In this document: positions 17,029 to 24,594 of the stretch, piece after piece
How the letters are laid out: every line of letters starts with the position of its first letter
Position numbering within the stretch: position 1 is the stretch's first letter
DNA from: Verrucomicrobiaceae bacterium
GTDB taxonomy: Bacteria > Verrucomicrobiota > Verrucomicrobiia > Verrucomicrobiales > Verrucomicrobiaceae
Reading direction: 5' to 3'
Assembly (NCBI GenBank): GCA_947507875.1
Contig: CANNQP010000001.1
Span: forward strand, 1-64,000
Length of the DNA stretch: 64,000 bases
The notes under the pieces: generated by a model
The model's input: the letters and a program-made list of their open reading frames with translations, nothing else
Database searches by the model: none
What the model was told of the DNA's origin: nothing
Made by a program: the position numbers and the translations under genes

Positions 17029-17832
17029 TCAGCTCAGCAGGCGGCGTGCGACTTCAAGGGTAGGGGTCGCTTTGTGCCGCTCTGCGCAAAGCACCCGCGC
17101 TTCCGTGACACCGACACGCTGCAATGACTCCTGCATGCGACGGATGGCACGCTCAGGCGCGTTGCAATCATCGCTAAGGTGGCCGAGAACCACGTGATGA
17201 AGCTCTGGATGTGCGATGGATTCCAGCAATTCGGCGGCTTGCTCGTTGGAAAGGTGCCCGTGCCGGGAGCTGATCCGTTGTTTGGTGGACCAAGGGCGTT
17301 TGGTGTCGGCATCCAGCAGTTCAGCGTCGTAATTCGCCTCTATGAACAAGCTATGGCTCGCGCGGAGGCGGTCTTTGATGAGATTGGTCACATAGCCCAC
17401 ATCACTCAGAATTCCCAGGCGGGATTCGCAATCTGCCACGACAAAACCGACGGGATCGACGGCATCGTGCGGCACGGGGAAGCACTCCACGCGTAAATCT
17501 TGCAGATCAAATGCACTGCCTGTTGTCATCATTTTCCAGGTCGTTCGACCACGCAATTTCAGGGTGGATAGGATAGCCTCTTGGGTCAGGGCCGTGGCGT
17601 AAAGACACAAATCGCGCTTACCTGTTAGCACTTCCAATCCACCGGTGTGATCTTGGTGCTCGTGCGTAAGTAGAATACCGTCAATCTGAGCCAGTGCATA
17701 GCCAGCGGCCTCCAACCGCAGCAAAATCTGTTTGGCACTCAGCCCGGCATCAATGAGCAGTGTGGTGCGGTCGGTGGAGACCACCGCGCAATTGCCAGAA
17801 CTACCGCTGCCGAGAACTGTGAGACGAACCAT
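17029..17832 (-). CDS. YycJ/WalJ-like MBL-fold hydrolase
   Basis: A 267-residue metallo-beta-lactamase-fold protein beginning MVRLTVLGSGSSGNC, the signature opening of the YycJ/WalJ (Lactamase_B_2) group. Zinc ligands form HEHQDH (57-62). Further histidines occur in PHDAVDP and HLSNEQA. A member of the family has been reported as a 5'-3' exonuclease in Firmicutes, and links to cell-wall signalling are known there, but no WalK/WalR genes are next to this one. I begin at 17832, since the longer in-frame start at 17874 adds an arginine-rich segment before the family opening. It lies between ugd and the secreted esterase on the same strand. Confidence 0.88.
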   Translation of the reverse strand: MVRLTVLGSGSSGNCAVVSTDRTTLLIDAGLSAKQILLRLEAAGYALAQIDGILLTHEHQDHTGGLEVLTGKRDLCLYATALTQEAILSTLKLRGRTTWKMMTTGSAFDLQDLRVECFPVPHDAVDPVGFVVADCESRLGILSDVGYVTNLIKDRLRASHSLFIEANYDAELLDADTKRPWSTKQRISSRHGHLSNEQAAELLESIAHPELHHVVLGHLSDDCNAPERAIRRMQESLQRVGVTEARVLCAERHKATPTLEVARRLLS

Positions 17833-17914
17833 AAAATCGGTCTGTCTAGTGCGCCGCCGCCTTGATGAAATCAAGCCACGAGTTCATCGAGAGCCATGGC
17901 TTGACCCAAGCGGT

Positions 17915-19864
17915 TTAACGCAGGTTGAGCCGACGTAGAGCAGGGATGTCGCCGTATTTCACAGCTCCTGGGACAAAGTTCACGTCCCAGGCATCTTTCA
18001 GGCTGGCAAAGCTGAAACTGCCAGGATCGGCATCTACGGCAGTCACGGCATCGCCAAGCATGGTTCCTGCGACGAGGGCGATCGCTTGAGCGCCATCGGT
18101 GGCCTTGATCTCGATGGCCTTCGTGGGCCATTTTTTCTGATTCTGCATCATGACGATAAGGGTAAACACATCATGCACACGGCGAATCAGTAGCGGCGGA
18201 TTGTAGCCAAAGGTGTAGCCACTGAACTCGCGGAAGTCATCGGCCTTGGCCTTTAGATTGTCACCGGCTTTGGGCTGCTGAGTGGTGCCCTCCAGGTAAA
18301 GTTGGGGGCAGACAACCGCGACGCCTGCCTCCAGCAGCTTTTCGACCTCGGCGGAGGGAGTCGTCCCATGCAGGCTGGCAAAGCCCTTCAGCGTGAGCCA
18401 GAGTACAGCCTTGCCACTCCAGGCTTTGGGAAAAAGGAAGTGAGCAGACACCTCCTCGCCATGCGTCAGATTGCGCGTGACACCTTCGATGTGCAGATAA
18501 CTACCGTGATCCACCTTGGCACCTGCCTCATAACTCACATCACAGGCCACGTTGCGTCCCACGATGGTTTCCCAGGCCTTGTGGATGAGGCTGTCTGCTG
18601 TGTTAGTCTGGGATTGCCAGCGGGCATCTTGCTCCGTGAACCAAGCGCAGATGGCTTTTTCGTGGGCTTCGCCGACTTGATCACCCGCAGGCTTCGCATG
18701 GGGGCCTGTCCAGACCGTCAGTTCATCTTTGCTGGCGAAAGAGAAGGCTTTTTCTACAATAGGGCCCTGATGGCCGAGCTTGAGATGTTGGTTGAAGAAG
18801 GCATACATGGCCAGTCGTGAAGGCTGGTTGTAATTGTGAGGAAACTGAGTGGCGATGTGAGCGGTGACCTGATCCGGAGCTCCAAGCATGGCGTAAAGCT
18901 TCCTCAAGTCAGGCAGGCCTTTGGTCTCCAGCTCCTTCGTCCAGTCATCGGCTGCCGTCATGCCCAAGGGCCGCGGGGCGGTGAGTGCGGCGATGTCCAC
19001 GTTGCCTTGACCGACACGGAGGTAGTGGGTGTTTTCACAGGTGCATCCGCCCTGCATGGCGGTAGAAACCATCACGCAGGGAAAAGCTGCGGTGATGCGG
19101 GGATCGATGCCAGAGAGAATCATCGTCTGGGTTCCGCCACCACTCGCTCCCGTGCAGCCGATGCGTTTGGCATCGACACCTGGCAGGCTAAGCAAAAAGT
19201 CGAGTGCACGCACGCCATTCCAGGTCTGAAGCCCAAAGAACGTCTGAAGCTGCAAGTCGGCTTGAGGAGAAAGAAAGCCCGACTTTCGCGCTCCATGACG
19301 ATGCTCCGTGAACTGAACAGAATCAGCATAGCCCAACATGTCATAGTGAAACACCGCACATCCCATGCGGGCGAGCTGTACACAGCGTGCTTGCAAAGGC
19401 GAACGTGCGGCGCATTCGAGCGTCTCAGCCCCCGTCTCGATTTGTTTTTTCGTCGCCGCAGTCCCTGACCCTAGATCCATGAATCTTCCATCAGGCCAAT
19501 GGCCATGTGGGCAAAGGATGCCGGGCATGGCTGATTCGGGCAGAGGCTTGGGTAGGTAAAGGCTGCCGGTGACGTAGTGCCCGGGGAGGCTCTCCAAGAT
19601 AACGCGGTCGATGGTGTAATCCTCCCGCTCCACACGACCATGAATCACTGGCTTGAGCGGAGTTTTTTCAGGAAACGGGTAAAGTCCCGAACCGAGCAAG
19701 ACCTTACGTTCGATCTCCTGCCTCCGGGCACCCCATGCCTCGGCAGAACCAACCGGAGTAAAGGGGAAATAGCCATTCAGATCGCGCATTTCCCGCTGAG
19801 CATTGGCTGGGCTCAGGGCAGAAAGTAAAGCAAGGCTGGATGCCAGCAAAAGGATGGATTTCAT
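17915..19864 (-). CDS. Secreted alpha/beta-hydrolase, acetyl-xylan-esterase-like
   Basis: A 649-residue exported protein. The signal peptide is about 1-22 (ending SPANAQ). The N-terminal two thirds form an alpha/beta hydrolase: LPGHYVTGSLYLPK, then GILCPHGHW as the oxyanion strand, and the nucleophile elbow GASGGG with S241. Such proteins are frequent in Planctomycetes and Verrucomicrobia and are annotated as acetyl xylan esterases or dienelactone-hydrolase-like. The C-terminal third (about 450-649) is a second, alpha/beta-like region with KAVLWLTLKG and VAVVCPQLYL and has no obvious nucleophile motif, so it may be a degenerate repeat. Likely substrate: acylated plant or algal polysaccharide. 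It diverges from the seven-gene locus. Confidence 0.82.
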   Translation of the reverse strand: MKSILLLASSLALLSALSPANAQREMRDLNGYFPFTPVGSAEAWGARRQEIERKVLLGSGLYPFPEKTPLKPVIHGRVEREDYTIDRVILESLPGHYVTGSLYLPKPLPESAMPGILCPHGHWPDGRFMDLGSGTAATKKQIETGAETLECAARSPLQARCVQLARMGCAVFHYDMLGYADSVQFTEHRHGARKSGFLSPQADLQLQTFFGLQTWNGVRALDFLLSLPGVDAKRIGCTGASGGGTQTMILSGIDPRITAAFPCVMVSTAMQGGCTCENTHYLRVGQGNVDIAALTAPRPLGMTAADDWTKELETKGLPDLRKLYAMLGAPDQVTAHIATQFPHNYNQPSRLAMYAFFNQHLKLGHQGPIVEKAFSFASKDELTVWTGPHAKPAGDQVGEAHEKAICAWFTEQDARWQSQTNTADSLIHKAWETIVGRNVACDVSYEAGAKVDHGSYLHIEGVTRNLTHGEEVSAHFLFPKAWSGKAVLWLTLKGFASLHGTTPSAEVEKLLEAGVAVVCPQLYLEGTTQQPKAGDNLKAKADDFREFSGYTFGYNPPLLIRRVHDVFTLIVMMQNQKKWPTKAIEIKATDGAQAIALVAGTMLGDAVTAVDADPGSFSFASLKDAWDVNFVPGAVKYGDIPALRRLNLR

Positions 19865-20113
19865 ACGGAAGAATAGGGCTAGAACTAGATCGCTACCGGA
19901 GCTTCAAAACTTCCATCCTATCCCTCGGCTTTCGAAAAGACCGCAAAACATGGCCGAAGCCGATGCAATCCGCCTACCAGTCCCCTCCTGCGCTTAACCA
20001 GAGCTTAACATAAGACCAGCAGACAAGAATCAGAATGAGCGCAAATTAGAACTCGTCATGCTTGGGGCTTTTGTTAAATCCTTGAGTTATTTTCTGATAC
20101 CCTACTCGTTCTA
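19865..20113. promoter_or_regulatory. Divergent intergenic region upstream of the seven-gene locus
   Basis: These 249 bases separate the esterase start from the start of the seven-gene locus and should hold both promoters. For the plus strand, TTGTTA (20071-20076) and CTGATA (20094-20099) are 17 bases apart and could be weak -35 and -10 boxes, which would leave a leader of only a few bases before ATG 20114. No Shine-Dalgarno precedes that ATG. Sequence upstream contains a repeated CTTAAC (20 kb mark, near 19993 and 20005). I see no clear operator. Confidence 0.3.
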
Positions 20114-21904
20114 ATGACTCGCTCTCGCTCACGATTTTCCTCAACCCAACTAGGCCTTTTGAATTGTGCCACGGGTGAGCGAATCCTGGTCTCGACGACA
20201 CCCTTTGTTATTGGCAGCAATGCTGCGGCCGATTTTTGTCTGCCACAGGCTGATTGCCCGCCTGTGGTAGCCACGGTTCATCAGCGTGGTGAAGTCTTTG
20301 AGGTCAACCTGCACCCCGATGCGGCGCTCAATTCCCTCGTTGATGGTGCACCCGGCACGCAGCTTTTGCTGCATCCCCAGGAAGAGCACACGGTGCTCGC
20401 TGGTGGTGTGGCCCTGGCATTTCGTTCGGTGCTCAGTGCTGAGGATTGGCAGTCCTTTGGTCAGGAAATGTCCTGGCATCTTTACGATGCTACGACGCGC
20501 CAGTGGTATGGCCCGTATGACCATGAGCAAATGGGGGCTCAGGTGCGCCGCCAGTCGGCGGATCAGGCCGAGGATAACATCATCATGCCAGCCGGCCTTC
20601 GAGACGTGGGGTTTTTCGTCAAGGATGTCCGCCATCTTTTCCCCGAGCCGGTGGCCTCGGCGCCAGTGGAAGAGCTGGTTCATGCCGTGCATGCCGAGCC
20701 CGTGAACACGGAGTATGGCGAGTTCACCTGCCCAACCTGCTGGTTCAAATTCGACCGGGGCGATGCCATGAACATTGCTGTCCATGCAAGCCTGCGTGGC
20801 GACCCTCTTTTGGGAGAAGATGCCATGCAGCGCTTTCACGCGACTCGTTTCAATGATCGTGGTCAGGCGCTGGATGCACTGGGCCTCGCTGCACCCGATC
20901 TGGCCTGTCCCCATTGTCGCAGGAAGCTGCCTCCTGGTTTCATGGACACACCGCACCATATCTTTTCCATCGTGGGTGCGCCTTCTTCCGGGAAAAGCTA
21001 TTACCTCAGCGTGCTCACGCGCAGCTTGCAGACCAGTCTTTATCAAAACTTTGGCGTTACCTTTCGCGATGCAGACCCTTCGGAGAACGTGATTCTCACG
21101 CAGATGCGAACGCAGCTCTTTTCCGCCTCGACGCCTGAGGATGCTTTTCTCGCCAAGACGGAGCTGGAAGGCATGCTCTACGAAACGCTGCCACGTCAGG
21201 GCCGTAAGGTGCGTCTCCCGAAGCCTTTTGTCTTCAAGCTCACCCGAAGCCATGCCCACGATACGGATTTCTCGCTCGTCTTTTACGACAACGCAGGTGA
21301 GCACTTTGAGCCTACACGCAACAGCGCCGACTCTCCTGGGGCGCAGCACATCGCGGTGGCCTCGGGCATCTTTTTCCTTTTTGATCCGCTGCACAACACG
21401 GAGTTCCGTGCTCGTTTGCGCGGCATTCGTGATCCCCAAATTCAGAGCCGACGGCTCGATCAACAAGACGTGATTCTGGCGGAGACGGAAGTTCGAATCA
21501 AAAACGTGCTTGGGCTCGACTCACGTCAGACCATCGACACGCCCTTCGCTGTGATGGTTGGCAAAAGCGACACCTGGGAGCATTTGCTGCCCGGTGGCCC
21601 TCTGCTTCCTAGTCTAGAAAAAGCAGCACTTTTGTCTGAAAACGTCCGCCAAAACTCCGAACGCATCCGCCAGTTACTCCTGGAACTTTGCCCCGCTATT
21701 GTCGCCAACGCAGAGGCCATTTCCTCCAACGTCTGTTATTTCGCTATCAGTCCGCTCGGCTGCTCGCCTGTGCAATTCACCGATAGCGAAGGCCATGTCC
21801 GCATCGGTCCTGATCCCCAGAGCATGCAACCCAAGCAGGTGGAAGTACCCTCTCTCTGGGTGCTCTCCCAGCTCGCCCCCGAAGTCGTCACAGCAAAAGG
21901 ATGA
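20114..21904 (+). CDS. FHA-like/GYF-like/zinc-ribbon P-loop GTPase (DO-GTPase2-like), locus gene 1
   Basis: A 596-residue cytoplasmic protein with several modules. Residues about 8-105 have an FHA-like pattern (FVIGSNAAADF near 30). Residues about 120-150 resemble GYF_2 (LYDATTRQWYGPYDHEQM). Two CxxC pairs follow (C206/C209 and C265/C268), probably a zinc ribbon split by a helical insert. The P-loop is GAPSSGKS at 288-295. DNAGE at 392-396 serves as the switch II-type DxxG. GKSD at 483-486 sits where GTPases have NKxD. This order fits a TRAFAC-type GTPase. I recall the DO-GTPase2 family, described computationally in NTP-dependent conflict systems with GAP1 partners, as the nearest match. It is the first gene of the locus and is followed by the GAP1-like gene after 27 bases. 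Family assignment is by memory of motifs. Confidence 0.7.
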   Translation: MTRSRSRFSSTQLGLLNCATGERILVSTTPFVIGSNAAADFCLPQADCPPVVATVHQRGEVFEVNLHPDAALNSLVDGAPGTQLLLHPQEEHTVLAGGVALAFRSVLSAEDWQSFGQEMSWHLYDATTRQWYGPYDHEQMGAQVRRQSADQAEDNIIMPAGLRDVGFFVKDVRHLFPEPVASAPVEELVHAVHAEPVNTEYGEFTCPTCWFKFDRGDAMNIAVHASLRGDPLLGEDAMQRFHATRFNDRGQALDALGLAAPDLACPHCRRKLPPGFMDTPHHIFSIVGAPSSGKSYYLSVLTRSLQTSLYQNFGVTFRDADPSENVILTQMRTQLFSASTPEDAFLAKTELEGMLYETLPRQGRKVRLPKPFVFKLTRSHAHDTDFSLVFYDNAGEHFEPTRNSADSPGAQHIAVASGIFFLFDPLHNTEFRARLRGIRDPQIQSRRLDQQDVILAETEVRIKNVLGLDSRQTIDTPFAVMVGKSDTWEHLLPGGPLLPSLEKAALLSENVRQNSERIRQLLLELCPAIVANAEAISSNVCYFAISPLGCSPVQFTDSEGHVRIGPDPQSMQPKQVEVPSLWVLSQLAPEVVTAKG

Positions 21905-21931
21905 CGCTCCTCCGTCCAATCCACTTCACCT

Positions 21932-24550
21932 ATGGCTTCGCAGCTCATCTACACCTCGGCTCCTCGCTCGCTAGAAGCGGGACGCACCGGCTTTGGCACG
22001 GTGGCGAGGCATCGTGCGGTGAGCGGATTGCTCGTCTCTGCCGTGGAGCGAATCTCTCAGTTTGGCCGCGCGCCTGGGCAAAACCCTAGGCGCGTCGTGC
22101 TCAGTCACCGCATTGTTCATGTAGGGGCGGGAAGCTATCATGTCTTCAGCTGCATTCGAGATGCAGGCTCTGACTACACCGGACGCACCAATCACATCGC
22201 GCATCATCTGATTGCTGAGGCACGAGAGGCTCGCTCCGCTGCGGAAGCCGGGCTGACTCCAGCAGATATCCTGCGACAGATGCCGTGGCGCAAGGGTTGG
22301 GCAGAATCTCCACGCTTCTTCGAGCCGAGTGAAGAAATTTCACTCACTCAGTTCCGTCCAAACCCATCCATTGGGGCATGGCAAAGGATCACTGGAAATG
22401 CAACGCATGCTCACCTGGTCGCTCATTCGCAGAGATGCCTTTTGCTTTTGCCCGATGAGGAAGGCGCCCTGGCGCTCTTCAGTGAGTCGCTGAGCAAGCT
22501 GCCGGGTCTGCCGGCATGGTTGGTCACCTTCACCACACAGGTCGAACCTGGAGATGACCTCGTCGATCTTCGTTGGCTCGCCCTCGCGGCAGACTCTCCC
22601 CAGCGGCTGCAGGCTGAGTCAGCCTCACGCATCACCTTTGATCTCACCGATCCAGCCAGATTACCCTCTCCAAGACGACCTGACATCAAAGCCGCCTCAA
22701 GTGCAGTCACGCCTGTCGCCACGTGGTCTCAGATCCCCACGGCGCGTCTGGATGAGCAACGTTCTGCCATACCGCTACCGCCGCTTTTCTCAGAAGACAA
22801 ACCACGCCAAGCGAACTCGCCTTGGCCATTTGTTGTGGCTGCTGCGCTCATCGCTCTGCTGGGCATCGGCTCGTTCTTTTTTGTGCCCCGATTGCCTTCG
22901 ATGTTCGCTCCGCGAGCCAGGCCAGCAGAGACTGCGATCAGCCTGACCCAAGCCATAGATGCTCTTTGGCAAAAACATCGCCTGCATCTTCCCGAGACAC
23001 AAAACTGGCTGAAAGCAGAAGCAGACCCATTGCTCTTCGGTGCTCACCAAGAAACTTTAAACCAAATTTTGGCTGCCATCCGAGAGCCCTTGCGACCTAC
23101 TGAAATGCGTGTGCCACCGCGCATGCAGGATGATTTCACCGACCTCATCACCAGCTTTCGCACCTGGCAAACAGCCGTGCAGCTGGGCGTGCGTGACCCT
23201 CAGTGGTTAGGCGAAGATCCCCATGAACTCCTGGCATCCGCCCAGGTGGCTCTCCGACGGATGAAGGAGGCTTGGGACAAAGTGAAGTTCGCTTTTCGAG
23301 GCGTGCCCGAGATGCCAGATACACTCGCCACGGAGATTCATACACAAGTGCTAAAGCATCTCAGGGGAAGCTCCGCCCCAAGCCAGGGAACACCCAATCA
23401 ATGGCAAGCAGTCTTAGCTCTCACACGCACGCAGGACTCTCCATCCATTGGCTGGATTCATGCTTGGGAAAGGTTAGCTCAGTCAGCAAACCCCGTCATG
23501 CCTGCTCAGCGCCAGGAACTTCAAGACGTCGCCAACTTTCCTGATACACCGTCTTGGCTGCGTCAGCAGATTCAGCAGCGACTCCAAGCCCTTTCTTCGG
23601 AAATGCCTCCAAGACCCGCTGCAAGAATCAACTCCATGGGGTTCGAACCTGCCACCGGCGAACCCGCCTTGCCTGCGGATGGTCCTGAGTCACTTCATCC
23701 ACGGTTCATCGTGATCGAAAGCCCGCTGCTGCCGCTCGCGCAAGCCATGGAGAAACTTCCACCTCTGCCCGTCGAACCTGATATGCAGATTTTCATGGGC
23801 AGGGTGGGAGAAAATGCATCCGCACTCATTCGCCTACGCCAACTCGGAGCTGTAGGCGTTTATCGCCGCAGTTTTAATGATCCAAACACCTTGGAGTTTC
23901 ATCAGCGTCGTCTGATGAAAATCCCTCAGCCCAATGCACCTACTCGCCTATTGGTGCGTTCGGCCCAAGGTTCGCAGACGTTGTTCGAGGTCATCGTCTT
24001 GCCACAAACGGGAGCTCTGACCGATGCATGGCCAACCTCGAAGGCATTTGCCTTTCAAAGTGAGGTGCAGGGCGGCCAAACACGACTCGATTTGAAAGCC
24101 TCCGCTTGGCTAAACACCCTGATGATCTCAGAAAATCTTCCTTTGCGTCTGCAGGACGTGCATGACCCCTCCAGACGCTATCGACTCCACAGACAGGGGC
24201 ATCATTTTCAAGTCGAAGCCGATTTGTCCAGTGTCGCTGATGGCAACTTAAAAACCAAACTGATCATCATCGATCAGGAACTCGAAACCTTGCGTCAAAG
24301 CCTTCGCATCGACGAACAGCGCCGTAGCAGTCTGGCCAGCACCAATTTGGCGCGAGCTCAAAAAGAAGAACAAGCGAAGCGGCTCGATGACTCTTTAGCC
24401 ACTCGTCAGCAGCGTCTGCTGCAATTAGAAGAAGATCGCAAAGGCCTAGTTGATGGCACGCCCCAATCTCTCGGGCTCCCCACGGGTGCCTACTCCCTCT
24501 TTGCCGGTTCACGCCGACTCTGTGAATTGCATCTCAACTCACCGCCCTGA
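21932..24550 (+). CDS. GAP1-N-like protein with one membrane helix, locus gene 2
   Basis: An 872-residue protein. The N-terminal about 270 residues start ASQLIYTSAPRSLEAGRTGF, with AVSGLL soon after and SCIRDAGSDYTGRTNHIAHH near 80. This pattern (YTS, GF, then GRxNxxAH) resembles the GTPase-associated protein 1 N-terminal domain as I remember it. A single hydrophobic segment spans about 297-318 (FVVAAALIALLGIGSFFFV), preceded by a proline-rich linker. The remaining about 550 residues are helical and then beta-rich without a family I recognise. A coiled coil lies at about 770-850. If the N-terminus is cytoplasmic, the C-terminal part faces the periplasm. Its place directly after the GTPase gene suggests it senses or regulates GTP state at the membrane. 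Confidence 0.62.
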   Translation: MASQLIYTSAPRSLEAGRTGFGTVARHRAVSGLLVSAVERISQFGRAPGQNPRRVVLSHRIVHVGAGSYHVFSCIRDAGSDYTGRTNHIAHHLIAEAREARSAAEAGLTPADILRQMPWRKGWAESPRFFEPSEEISLTQFRPNPSIGAWQRITGNATHAHLVAHSQRCLLLLPDEEGALALFSESLSKLPGLPAWLVTFTTQVEPGDDLVDLRWLALAADSPQRLQAESASRITFDLTDPARLPSPRRPDIKAASSAVTPVATWSQIPTARLDEQRSAIPLPPLFSEDKPRQANSPWPFVVAAALIALLGIGSFFFVPRLPSMFAPRARPAETAISLTQAIDALWQKHRLHLPETQNWLKAEADPLLFGAHQETLNQILAAIREPLRPTEMRVPPRMQDDFTDLITSFRTWQTAVQLGVRDPQWLGEDPHELLASAQVALRRMKEAWDKVKFAFRGVPEMPDTLATEIHTQVLKHLRGSSAPSQGTPNQWQAVLALTRTQDSPSIGWIHAWERLAQSANPVMPAQRQELQDVANFPDTPSWLRQQIQQRLQALSSEMPPRPAARINSMGFEPATGEPALPADGPESLHPRFIVIESPLLPLAQAMEKLPPLPVEPDMQIFMGRVGENASALIRLRQLGAVGVYRRSFNDPNTLEFHQRRLMKIPQPNAPTRLLVRSAQGSQTLFEVIVLPQTGALTDAWPTSKAFAFQSEVQGGQTRLDLKASAWLNTLMISENLPLRLQDVHDPSRRYRLHRQGHHFQVEADLSSVADGNLKTKLIIIDQELETLRQSLRIDEQRRSSLASTNLARAQKEEQAKRLDDSLATRQQRLLQLEEDRKGLVDGTPQSLGLPTGAYSLFAGSRRLCELHLNSPP

Positions 24551-24594
24551 GATCGCATTGCATAGCTTGCCAGCCCTTTCTATTCCCTTAACTG

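Noticed and set aside
20150..21466. 438-residue open frame antisense to locus gene 1
   Set aside because: The plus strand encodes intact P-loop, DxxG and CxxC motifs, and the antisense protein shows no domain.
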